A stretch of DNA of 27,633 bases from DSBX01 sp046484845 (lineage in GTDB: Bacteria > Hydrothermota > Tepidihabitantia > Tepidihabitantales > Tepidihabitantaceae), in NCBI GenBank assembly GCA_046484845.1, contig JAWOIB010000043.1, positions 1-27,633 on the forward strand, read 5' to 3'. The first letter of the stretch is position 1. The number at the start of each line of letters is the position of its first letter. The notes under the pieces are model-generated. The model saw only the letters and a program-made list of their open reading frames with translations, did no database searches and was not told the DNA's origin. This document shows positions 1-6,874 of this stretch, piece after piece. The position numbers and the translations under genes are program-made.

Positions 1-646
1 GCGCGTCCACGTTCTCGGGCTCCGGCTCGTAGGCCTCCTCAATGCTCAGCACGTACGGCAGCCGGGCGATTGCCTCGACCCGCGCCTGCGCGCACTCGAC
101 CTCGATGACCTTGAACTGCGGCGAGTCCGCGCTCCGCACCGGGGTGAGCCCGAGCGCGGCCAGGTCCGCCATCGCCCGGTCGAAATCCGCATCCCGGAAC
201 AGCACCACCGACACCCGGCCGTGCCCGGTCCCGGCCAGCGTGCCGGACCAGTACTTCAGCCCCGGGTGGTAGGGACCGACCCAGCGGATGAACGGCAGGT
301 CCCGGACCTGCTCGATGCCCGCCCGGTCCGCGCGCACGAACGCGGTGTACCGGGAATGAAACCCGATGAAGCCGCCGAGCCGGGCGAGGTCGCGAACCTG
401 GGAGGCGCTCACCGGCCCGCCGAACTGGACCAGCCAGTACTCGGTCTCGGACTCCTCGCCCAACAGGCTCCCGGGCAGCGGCACCCGGTCCGCGAGCGGG
501 TCGAACTTGACGCCGTCCCAGAACCCGACCCGGAACTCGGCCGCCGCCGGGGGCTGGCCGTAGCTACCGCGCCGGCCCGGCTGCAGCGGGTTCGCCGCCA
601 TCGCCAGCAACGCCGGCACCAGCAGCATCAACGACAGGTTTCTCAT
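1..646 (-). CDS. Secreted protein, probable S8 (subtilisin-like) peptidase prodomain; 3' end outside window
   Basis: Partial gene: 215 residues are visible and it runs off the left edge. The ATG at 646-644 is preceded by an AAAAGGAGTG ribosome binding site. Residues 1-18 form a signal peptide (MRNLSLMLLVPALLAMAA). Two successive beta-alpha-beta modules of similar pattern follow, at about 68-130 (EYWLVQFGGPVS to WVGPYHPGLK) and 143-205 (GRVSVVLFRD to VLSIEEAYEP). Such paired modules are known as the inhibitor/prodomain of fervidolysin-type S8 proteases in FCB-type bacteria, where the subtilisin domain follows. The catalytic Asp/His/Ser region would lie outside the window, so the protease call is inference. 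The gene has its own promoter at 717-744 but lies just downstream of the C11 protease gene on the same strand, suggesting a pair of exported proteases. An alternative is a non-protease secreted protein with a similar N-terminus. Confidence 0.6.
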   Translation of the reverse strand, partial: MRNLSLMLLVPALLAMAANPLQPGRRGSYGQPPAAAEFRVGFWDGVKFDPLADRVPLPGSLLGEESETEYWLVQFGGPVSASQVRDLARLGGFIGFHSRYTAFVRADRAGIEQVRDLPFIRWVGPYHPGLKYWSGTLAGTGHGRVSVVLFRDADFDRAMADLAALGLTPVRSADSPQFKVIEVECAQARVEAIARLPYVLSIEEAYEPEPENVDA

Positions 647-716
647 CACGCACTCCTTTTGGCTGTGACCGCTCCGCCGCGGTGCGGGGCGGTTCGTGTT
701 CTCATCTTCAAGATAA

Positions 717-744
717 ATTATACCGGCCGTGGTTCGCGCCCGCA
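717..744 (-). promoter_or_regulatory. Sigma-70-type promoter for the S8-like gene
   Basis: On the minus strand, a perfect TATAAT lies at 722-717 and TTGCGG at 744-739, 16 nt apart. The expected transcription start is near 710, giving a leader of about 64 nt before the ATG at 646. It lies in the only AT-rich patch between the two protease genes, directly after the stop of the C11 gene at 759. Confidence 0.6.
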
Positions 745-758
745 AACCGGGGGCCGCG

Positions 759-2924
759 CTACCGGGCCGCGCGCCCGACCCGGGCGACCCGGCCCATCGT
801 CCGGAACCCGTCGCCCGACACGACCACCAGGTACAGCCCATCGGCCAGCTCCCGGCCGTGCGCGTTGCGGCCATCCCAGTCCACGTACGGCCCGGGCACG
901 TCCCGGAACTCCCGGACCAGCGCGCCGGAAATCGTGTAGACCCGGACGTCCGCCCGCTTGCCCGGGGGCAGGTCCAGCCACAACTCGCAGGGGCCGGAGA
1001 ACGGCGCCGGCCGGGTCACCGGCTCGGCCAGCCGCTCGACCGCAACCGAATGGAACTGGCTGGCCGGCGAAACGTTGCCCCAACTGTCGGTCGCGGTCAC
1101 GAAGTAGCGGTAATCGGTGTGCGGCAGGTTGAACAGGTAGAAGCTGGTATCCGGTATCGCCCCGGCGACCTGCCGGCTCCGGCCGAACGCGATGACCCGG
1201 ATGTCGTCCACAAACACCCCGGGCATCAGGTCCTGACCGCCGGTAAGGTAGCGCAGCCGCAGGTAGACGGTCGAACTCGCCGGCAGCGGGTAGCGGTGTT
1301 CCTGCCAGCCCCCGCTGCCGCCGTAGAGCGAATCGAGCGGCCGCCAGTTCCAGGGCGGCCCCGGGCACCATTCGAGGTAGCAGGCGTTGCGGTAGCTGCC
1401 GCCGCCCGGCTCCGCGCGTTCCTCGGTGCTGTGCCAAGCATACAGCGACAGCAGCCCGCCCGCGGGCAGGGCCAACGGGCGCGCGAGCACCAACTGGTGG
1501 TCGATATTCGGCCCGGTACCGGAGAAGAACGCCCCGGGCGGGGAGCGGAACCGGTTGCCGGACAGGGTCCAGCCGATTGCGCTCCAGTTGCCGAGGTCGT
1601 CGCCGCCGTCGACCAGCACGTCCGCCAGCGAGTCCGCCTCGTACAGGTCGTACGTGACCGGCGCGAGGTCGCGGCCCGGCCGCCACCAGAGCCGGACGTC
1701 ACCCCGGCCGCCGAGCCGGTGGCCGAGAATCTCCGGCCGGGTCGGCTTGATGTCGTCCCGGCCGTACCAGGCGTTGAGGAACTGCGGCCAGGGCACGGAA
1801 TCCGCCCAGGCCAGTTCGAGGTAGGGCTTCAGCCGGCTCTTGAACCCGAGCCAGCCGGCCGGGAACCAGCTCGCCAGGCCGCGGCCGCCAGCCAGCCGCC
1901 CCCCGGCCGACCGAGCGATGATCAGCGGCACCAGCGCCCGGGTGAGTTCCTCGCCCGCCGCGCCCGGCGCCAGTTCCCAGAACTGCAGAAAATCTACATG
2001 GCTGTCGGTCTCCGTCGGGGGTTGGCCGGGAACCCGCGGGTAGGTCTGGACCCTCGCCCGAGCCGCGGCCAGCTCCGGGTCGGCCGGGTCGAGTTCCTCG
2101 AGCCGGCGGCGCAACACCGGCAGGACCAGTTCGAACTGGCGCAGGTCGGTCGCGGCCATCGACACGTCCTGGCCCGGGTAAGCCGCCAGGTAGGCCGCGC
2201 AGGCCCGGGGCAGGAACTCGGCCGGGGTCCGGGTCGGCCAGGCGACGAGCGGACCGAGCAGTTCGTCGTACGGGAAGCCGCCCAGCGGCACCAGCGCTTC
2301 GGAGGCAAGCAGGTAATCGGCCACGTCGCTGACCTCCGCCGCGACCTCGACCATGCCCATCAGGCAGGCGTCAAAGGCGAGCACCCGGATGCGCCGGCCC
2401 AGCGCCTGCCGCACCGACCGCAGCGCCGCGCCCAGCTCGCCGCCGGACACACCCATCATCCCGCCGTGCGATTCGTCGATGAATATCGCCTGGGTGCGGT
2501 AGCCTTCGTACCAGCCGTCGCCGTGGTCCCAGAGAATGAGGAAATAGTTGCGGGCCGGGTACCGCCGGGCCAGGAACCGGCCGAAATCGACCAGCGTCGC
2601 GGTATCGGCCATGTTCACCGCGCCCAGCTCGCCCAGCAGGTCGTAGCCGTCCTTCTTGATGTAGAGCCGGCGACAGCCCGGGTTCGAGTCCCGGGCCGCG
2701 TTGTCGACCTGGACCACGATGTTGACTTCCGGGGTCGAACCGACCGCCATCAGCTCGGCCAGGTCGCGGTAGGCCTGGTTGCTGAGACCGTTGTCCGCGG
2801 CCATGTACACCCCGACCGTCCATTCGGCCGCCGGCGCGGCCGCGCAGAGCACCAGCAGGACCAGAGCGGCCGGCAAGACTGCGGGGCGCTCTTTCGAGCG
2901 CCCCGCAGTTCTGGGTTGCTTCAC
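759..2924 (-). CDS. Secreted clostripain-family (C11) cysteine peptidase with FlgD-like C-terminal sorting domain
   Basis: 721 residues from a GTG start. Residues 1-33 are an export signal with a basic n-region (K2, R5, R9, K11, R13) and a hydrophobic core ending APAA. A C11 peptidase domain covers about 35-400. The His of LWDHGDGW (H134) and the Cys of FDACLMGM (C187) form the expected catalytic dyad of clan CD, which also contains gingipains. Residues about 455-575 resemble the MAM/jelly-roll module of immune inhibitor A-type proteases and end in VFVDDIRVI. A short fibronectin-like stretch follows. About 645-721 are a FlgD-like Ig domain (VRVYTISGALVREF, DWDGRN, LADGLYLVVV) like type IX secretion C-terminal domains. 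The gene lies 11 nt after the PorV-like gene, so it is probably exported cargo of that system. A stable hairpin overlaps codons 6-16. An alternative TTG start at 2876 would remove the basic n-region and is less likely. Confidence 0.88.
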   Translation of the reverse strand: MKQPRTAGRSKERPAVLPAALVLLVLCAAAPAAEWTVGVYMAADNGLSNQAYRDLAELMAVGSTPEVNIVVQVDNAARDSNPGCRRLYIKKDGYDLLGELGAVNMADTATLVDFGRFLARRYPARNYFLILWDHGDGWYEGYRTQAIFIDESHGGMMGVSGGELGAALRSVRQALGRRIRVLAFDACLMGMVEVAAEVSDVADYLLASEALVPLGGFPYDELLGPLVAWPTRTPAEFLPRACAAYLAAYPGQDVSMAATDLRQFELVLPVLRRRLEELDPADPELAAARARVQTYPRVPGQPPTETDSHVDFLQFWELAPGAAGEELTRALVPLIIARSAGGRLAGGRGLASWFPAGWLGFKSRLKPYLELAWADSVPWPQFLNAWYGRDDIKPTRPEILGHRLGGRGDVRLWWRPGRDLAPVTYDLYEADSLADVLVDGGDDLGNWSAIGWTLSGNRFRSPPGAFFSGTGPNIDHQLVLARPLALPAGGLLSLYAWHSTEERAEPGGGSYRNACYLEWCPGPPWNWRPLDSLYGGSGGWQEHRYPLPASSTVYLRLRYLTGGQDLMPGVFVDDIRVIAFGRSRQVAGAIPDTSFYLFNLPHTDYRYFVTATDSWGNVSPASQFHSVAVERLAEPVTRPAPFSGPCELWLDLPPGKRADVRVYTISGALVREFRDVPGPYVDWDGRNAHGRELADGLYLVVVSGDGFRTMGRVARVGRAAR
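2878..2909 (-). promoter_or_regulatory. Perfect 14-bp inverted repeat with GAAA loop; possible terminator or attenuator
   Basis: Left arm 2878-2891 and right arm 2896-2909 are perfectly complementary. On the transcribed (minus-sense) RNA the loop is GAAA closed by C-G, a GNRA tetraloop. The hairpin starts 27 nt after the stop of the PorV-like gene and inside the first codons of the C11 gene. No U-run follows, so it is not a classical intrinsic terminator. It may act as an mRNA 3'-end stabiliser for the upstream genes, or restrain translation of the protease. Confidence 0.6.
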
Positions 2925-2935
2925 CCGCTCGCGGT

Positions 2936-3994
2936 TCAGAACCCGACCGTCAGCAACAGCCGGTGCGTCGGCCGCAGGTAGCTGAAGTAACGCATGGTGT
3001 AGTCGAGTCCCAGCGTCAGCCCCTGGGCAGGCGCCGCCTTGACGCCGACCCCCGCGGTCAGGCCCGTCAGGTACCCGACGTTCTCCGCGTACTCCTGGTC
3101 GGTGTTGAACACGTACCCGCCGCGCAGGAAGAAGATGTCGCGCACGCCGTATTCGAGCCCGAAGTTGACCGTCTCGTTGATATCGGAGGGGTGTACCAGC
3201 TCAACCGTCCCGGTGAACCGGCTCTTATCCGCCTCGGTCGCCTCGATGATATCGTAGGCCACCCCAAACCGGAACACCGTCGGCAGCGGCGCCGGGTTGG
3301 TCCGGTAGCTGCCCGGCAGCTGGCTCGGACCGGAGTCGCTCCAGCCGAAGCCGTAGTCGAGCTGACGGCCCGCGAACGCGAGCTGGGTGCCGTAGTTCTG
3401 GACCACCGCGCCGATGCGCAGGGACTTGAACCCGGTGTTGTAGAACAACCCCAGGTCCGCCCCGACCGCCGCGGCCGACATGTTCCAGATGTTCTGGTTC
3501 ACCGCTTTCACCGTCAGCCCGAAGGTCAGCTTGTCGGTGATGGCCCGGGCGTAGCTGACCGCGAACGCGAAGTCCGAGGCGCCGAAGATCTGGCCCGTGC
3601 CCTCGTCCTCGCGCACCGGGGTGTTCGGGTTGTCGACCGTGGTCTGCTCCATGTCGCCCATCGTCAGCGCGGTGACCGAAAGGGCCACCGTGCCGAAGGT
3701 GCCGACCGGCAGCGCCGCGGTCAGGTAGTCGTGCCGGACGTCGGCGAACCATTCGACGTGGTTGAACTGGATCGAGCGGCCGACGAAGGCGAGCCCCGCC
3801 GGGTTGAAGTAGCTGGCCGAGGCGTCGTCCGCGATCGCGACGAAGGCGTCGCCCATCGCGGTCGCCCGCCCGACCCCGATCTTGAGGAAGGCCGCACCGG
3901 TCGTGCCGACCTTGGAGAAGCCGGCGTCGGCCGCCCCCACCAGGAGGAGAACGGCGACCAGCGTACTCAGAATCGGACTGATGTTTCTAGTCAT
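2936..3994 (-). CDS. PorV/PorQ-like outer-membrane beta-barrel protein (FadL-like fold)
   Basis: 352 residues. It has a signal peptide (ILSTLVAVLLLVGAADA) and then the family signature GAAFLKIGVGRATAMGDAFV with DDASASYFNPAGLA. This is characteristic of PorV/PorQ and UPF0164 proteins, which belong to the FadL-like barrel group. The rest is alternating amphipathic strands, and the protein ends in a terminal Phe (LLLTVGF) as outer-membrane barrels do. PorV in Bacteroidota is the outer-membrane shuttle of type IX secretion, carrying cargo with C-terminal domains. Here its two adjacent genes encode proteins with such domains. The ATG at 3994 is preferred over the GTG at 3997 because GGGGAGG is then correctly spaced. 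It is translationally close to both neighbours (12 and 11 nt gaps). Function as a cargo carrier is inferred from family and context. Confidence 0.85.
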   Translation of the reverse strand: MTRNISPILSTLVAVLLLVGAADAGFSKVGTTGAAFLKIGVGRATAMGDAFVAIADDASASYFNPAGLAFVGRSIQFNHVEWFADVRHDYLTAALPVGTFGTVALSVTALTMGDMEQTTVDNPNTPVREDEGTGQIFGASDFAFAVSYARAITDKLTFGLTVKAVNQNIWNMSAAAVGADLGLFYNTGFKSLRIGAVVQNYGTQLAFAGRQLDYGFGWSDSGPSQLPGSYRTNPAPLPTVFRFGVAYDIIEATEADKSRFTGTVELVHPSDINETVNFGLEYGVRDIFFLRGGYVFNTDQEYAENVGYLTGLTAGVGVKAAPAQGLTLGLDYTMRYFSYLRPTHRLLLTVGF

Positions 3995-4006
3995 CACATC
4001 CTCCCC

Positions 4007-6865
4007 TTAGTGGATTATCGCGAACTTGCCGGTGAACTCGCCCACGTCGGATTCGACGTGGAAGACGTACACGCCTGCGGCGATGAGCTGGTAGTTCGAA
4101 TTCAGGAGGTCCCAGTCCTGTGTCCCGCCCCGGTCGTGCGGCCGCGCGCCGTCACTGACGTGGTGCAGGGTCTGGACCAGGTCGCCCGAAATCGTGAAGA
4201 TCCGGATCGTCGCCCGGTACGGCAGATTCGTGAACTTGACCATCCGGTTGTCGCTCGACCGCTCCCATTCGTCGAACACGATGTAAGGGTTCGGCACGAC
4301 CCGGACGTTGAGCTTGTAGCTGGAATCGACCTGTTCGAAACCCGGCGTCGCGTCGAGGTCGTAGATATTGTAGAACGGCGCGGCGCCGCCGGTCTTGTTG
4401 CCGTACGCCCGCCACTGGTCGCCGGCCTGGAGCTGCGAGAGCAGCCCGCCGATGGTGTCTCCGCGGCCGTCCACGAAGTTGAGCGCGATGTAACCGCCGC
4501 AGAGATAGATGTGGGCCGCGCTGGTTTTGAGCGTGTCGGTGGGGTTGCGGAACGCCCGGTCCACGAAAGCCCAGCCGTTGGCGTTGCGCGGACCCTCGCC
4601 GATGGTGGTGAACGGCGCGTAGCCGAGCTCGCGCCCGGCGTTGGTCTCGTCGAACACCCGGGCGGTGAGCTGCCCGCTGCCTTCCTGGTTGGTCCATTCG
4701 ATGCGGTAGTTCGAGCCGCGGAACGCCCACATCGCCTGCTGGGTCACCGACGCCGCCGCCCGGAGGCGGTTTTGCGGGTAACTGCCGGTGATGACGTAGG
4801 CGGTGTCAAAGGCCCGCGGCGGGGTGTTGACCCGCAGCCGAAGGCCCATTTCCTGGCCGTTGAACACCGGCACCGACTGCTGGAAGGTCGTCCCGATCGT
4901 GTAGTTGAACGCGGTCGTGTCCACGACCAGCGTGCCGTCCGCCGGGTCCTCGACGAAGTACCGGTACCGGGTCCGGCTGGTCGCGAGGAACTCCGGCCCG
5001 AGGAAGCGCAGCCGGTAGGTCTTGTCGGTCACTTCGTAGGGGATGACCACGTTCGGAGTCAGCGTCAGCCCGGGGTTGAGGGTGTCGCCCGCGACCGTGG
5101 TGACCCGGGTCTCCGGCTCGCGGTAGTTCACCGGTTCCCAGCGCGGGATCGTCGACCAGTTGGCGATGATGCCCGAGCGGAGAATCAGCGTGTCGAGCGA
5201 GGAGTCGGGCTTGGTGGTGTAGTTCCAGTCGTAGGACGCAACGCAGTAGTAGTAGGTGAAGCCGTTGACGACCTTGTTGTCCACCACGCTGTACCGGACC
5301 CCGGTGTCGGTCGCGTTGATCCAGAGGCTCTCCGGCAGGGAGCTGTCGCCGCCCGGCGGGTAGGTGAACATGATGCTGTCCGCCTTGTCGAACTGGGCGA
5401 GGATGCCCCAGTTCGCGCCGTCGCGGGACTTGTACACGATGTAGCCCTGGAAGTCGTAGGCGAGGTAGTTCGGGTCGTAGTTGGGGTTCTCTGGGTCGCT
5501 GGCGACGCGCTCGTAGTACGGGTCGATGGTCCGCTCCGCGATGTCGTCCCAGACGATCCGGACCGTGTTGTCGCCCGGCACCAGCGTGATGCCCGGGGTC
5601 GGCGGCGGTCCCGGTAGCAGCCAGCCCTGGTCGTAGATGGCCTGGGCGGCGTTGGCCAGCCGCGCCAGGTGGACCAGCGAGTCGTTGTAGGGCGACTTGC
5701 GGGCTTCCCAGCTCTGCCCCGGCCCGCCGTACGGCGCCCCGATGCAGGCCACGATCAGGACTTCGACCTGCCCGGGCGCGAGGTTGAACGGGCCCGAGGA
5801 CTGGATGAACCGCTTGTCCGCCGGCGCGAGGTCCATCGAGTCGTAGGGCGAGAACACCCCGGTGCGGTAGTCGTACCCGGCCATCGTCAGGTACTGGGAC
5901 ACGTCGGTCACCGGGTCGATCTCGATAGTGAACATCTTGAACGAGGTCATCCCGAGCCGGTTGTCCGGGCCGGGCGGCCGGCTCGCGTCTGCGCGCGGGC
6001 TTTCCAGGAACTTGTAGGCCACAACGCCCGGGGTGCCCTCTTCCCACTGGCCGCGGGGGTTGGGCGCCTCGTAGTTGTCGTTGTCGCCGGCGAACCCGAC
6101 GTCCTTCACCCAGCCCACGCCCGCCACCGAGTCGTTGAGCAGCAGCCCGAGCATGTCGTCGGCATGCTCGCCGATGTCCGGGTCCATCAGCGCGCCCATG
6201 AAGCAGTTGCGCAGGGTGTCCGGGCCGGTGTTGCGGACCCGGTAGAGGATGAAGAAGATGTCCTGGTTGCCGGGGTAGTTCCAGGCGTAGACCGTCTGGT
6301 ACACTTCGACGCCCAGCGGGTAGCCGGGCGCGATGTGGTTGTCCGCCCCGACGTCGGAGTAGACGCACCAGATGTCCTGCAGCGAGAACGCGTCCTGGGG
6401 CACGAGGCTGGTGTCCACGTCGTCCCAGCGTTCGGCCGGCGGCGGCCAGTCGCTGGGGAACATGTAGAGCCGGTCTTCCGGGTTGCCCGCGCCCTCGTCC
6501 ACGTGCCGGGCGGCGAAGGGCGACATTTCACTGCCGCCCGAGTTCGGGTTGTACCCGAAGGTGACCAGCGTGTCCACCTTCTCGTCCGCGCGGGTCTTCA
6601 GGCTGCCGAACCAGAGCCCGGCCCCGAAGATGTACATGTTCTTGTACGGCTGGGGCCAGGACCCGCCCGCTTCGCCACCGCCCCGGGTCGGGTCGTAGCC
6701 GTAGCGGCCGTCGTTGTGAAATGGGCAGAGCCAGCGGTTGATGTTCAGCCACTTCATGTCGTAGACGCGCTCGCCCCCGGGCGGCGGGGTCGCCGTCCGG
6801 GCGACCGCGGCGCCGAACATCAGCAGCAGCAGCCCGCCCGCTATGATTCTCTTGTAAGACTGCAT
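4007..6865 (-). CDS. Large secreted protein with C-terminal FlgD/T9SS-type sorting domain, function unknown
   Basis: 952 residues, ATG preceded by AAGGAGGAC. It has a signal peptide (about 1-23, IIAGGLLLLMFGAAVA). The long beta-rich body contains the stretch NMYIFGAGLWFGSLK and a fibronectin-like segment near 425-560 (GDNTVRIVWDD to YYYCVASYDW). This architecture is common in FCB candidate phyla, where it is usually annotated only as hypothetical or as a T9SS C-terminal target protein. The last about 90 residues (VVPNPYIVFDEWE, KFTNLPYRATIRIFTISGDL, AAGVYVFHVES) match the pattern of FlgD-like/type A sorting domains. It sits between the TonB-type receptor and PorV-like genes with 9-12 nt gaps, so it is probably exported and surface-displayed in the same process. 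No catalytic motif is visible. A structural, adhesive or substrate-binding role is equally possible. Confidence 0.8.
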   Translation of the reverse strand: MQSYKRIIAGGLLLLMFGAAVARTATPPPGGERVYDMKWLNINRWLCPFHNDGRYGYDPTRGGGEAGGSWPQPYKNMYIFGAGLWFGSLKTRADEKVDTLVTFGYNPNSGGSEMSPFAARHVDEGAGNPEDRLYMFPSDWPPPAERWDDVDTSLVPQDAFSLQDIWCVYSDVGADNHIAPGYPLGVEVYQTVYAWNYPGNQDIFFILYRVRNTGPDTLRNCFMGALMDPDIGEHADDMLGLLLNDSVAGVGWVKDVGFAGDNDNYEAPNPRGQWEEGTPGVVAYKFLESPRADASRPPGPDNRLGMTSFKMFTIEIDPVTDVSQYLTMAGYDYRTGVFSPYDSMDLAPADKRFIQSSGPFNLAPGQVEVLIVACIGAPYGGPGQSWEARKSPYNDSLVHLARLANAAQAIYDQGWLLPGPPPTPGITLVPGDNTVRIVWDDIAERTIDPYYERVASDPENPNYDPNYLAYDFQGYIVYKSRDGANWGILAQFDKADSIMFTYPPGGDSSLPESLWINATDTGVRYSVVDNKVVNGFTYYYCVASYDWNYTTKPDSSLDTLILRSGIIANWSTIPRWEPVNYREPETRVTTVAGDTLNPGLTLTPNVVIPYEVTDKTYRLRFLGPEFLATSRTRYRYFVEDPADGTLVVDTTAFNYTIGTTFQQSVPVFNGQEMGLRLRVNTPPRAFDTAYVITGSYPQNRLRAAASVTQQAMWAFRGSNYRIEWTNQEGSGQLTARVFDETNAGRELGYAPFTTIGEGPRNANGWAFVDRAFRNPTDTLKTSAAHIYLCGGYIALNFVDGRGDTIGGLLSQLQAGDQWRAYGNKTGGAAPFYNIYDLDATPGFEQVDSSYKLNVRVVPNPYIVFDEWERSSDNRMVKFTNLPYRATIRIFTISGDLVQTLHHVSDGARPHDRGGTQDWDLLNSNYQLIAAGVYVFHVESDVGEFTGKFAIIH

Positions 6866-6874
6866 CCGTCCTCC

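Noticed and set aside
2677..2695. A tRNA T-arm-like sequence (CCCGG GTTCGAG TCCCGGG pattern) on the plus strand
   Set aside because: It lies inside the well-supported C11 protease gene on the other strand, and no acceptor stem, D-arm or anticodon arm surrounds it.
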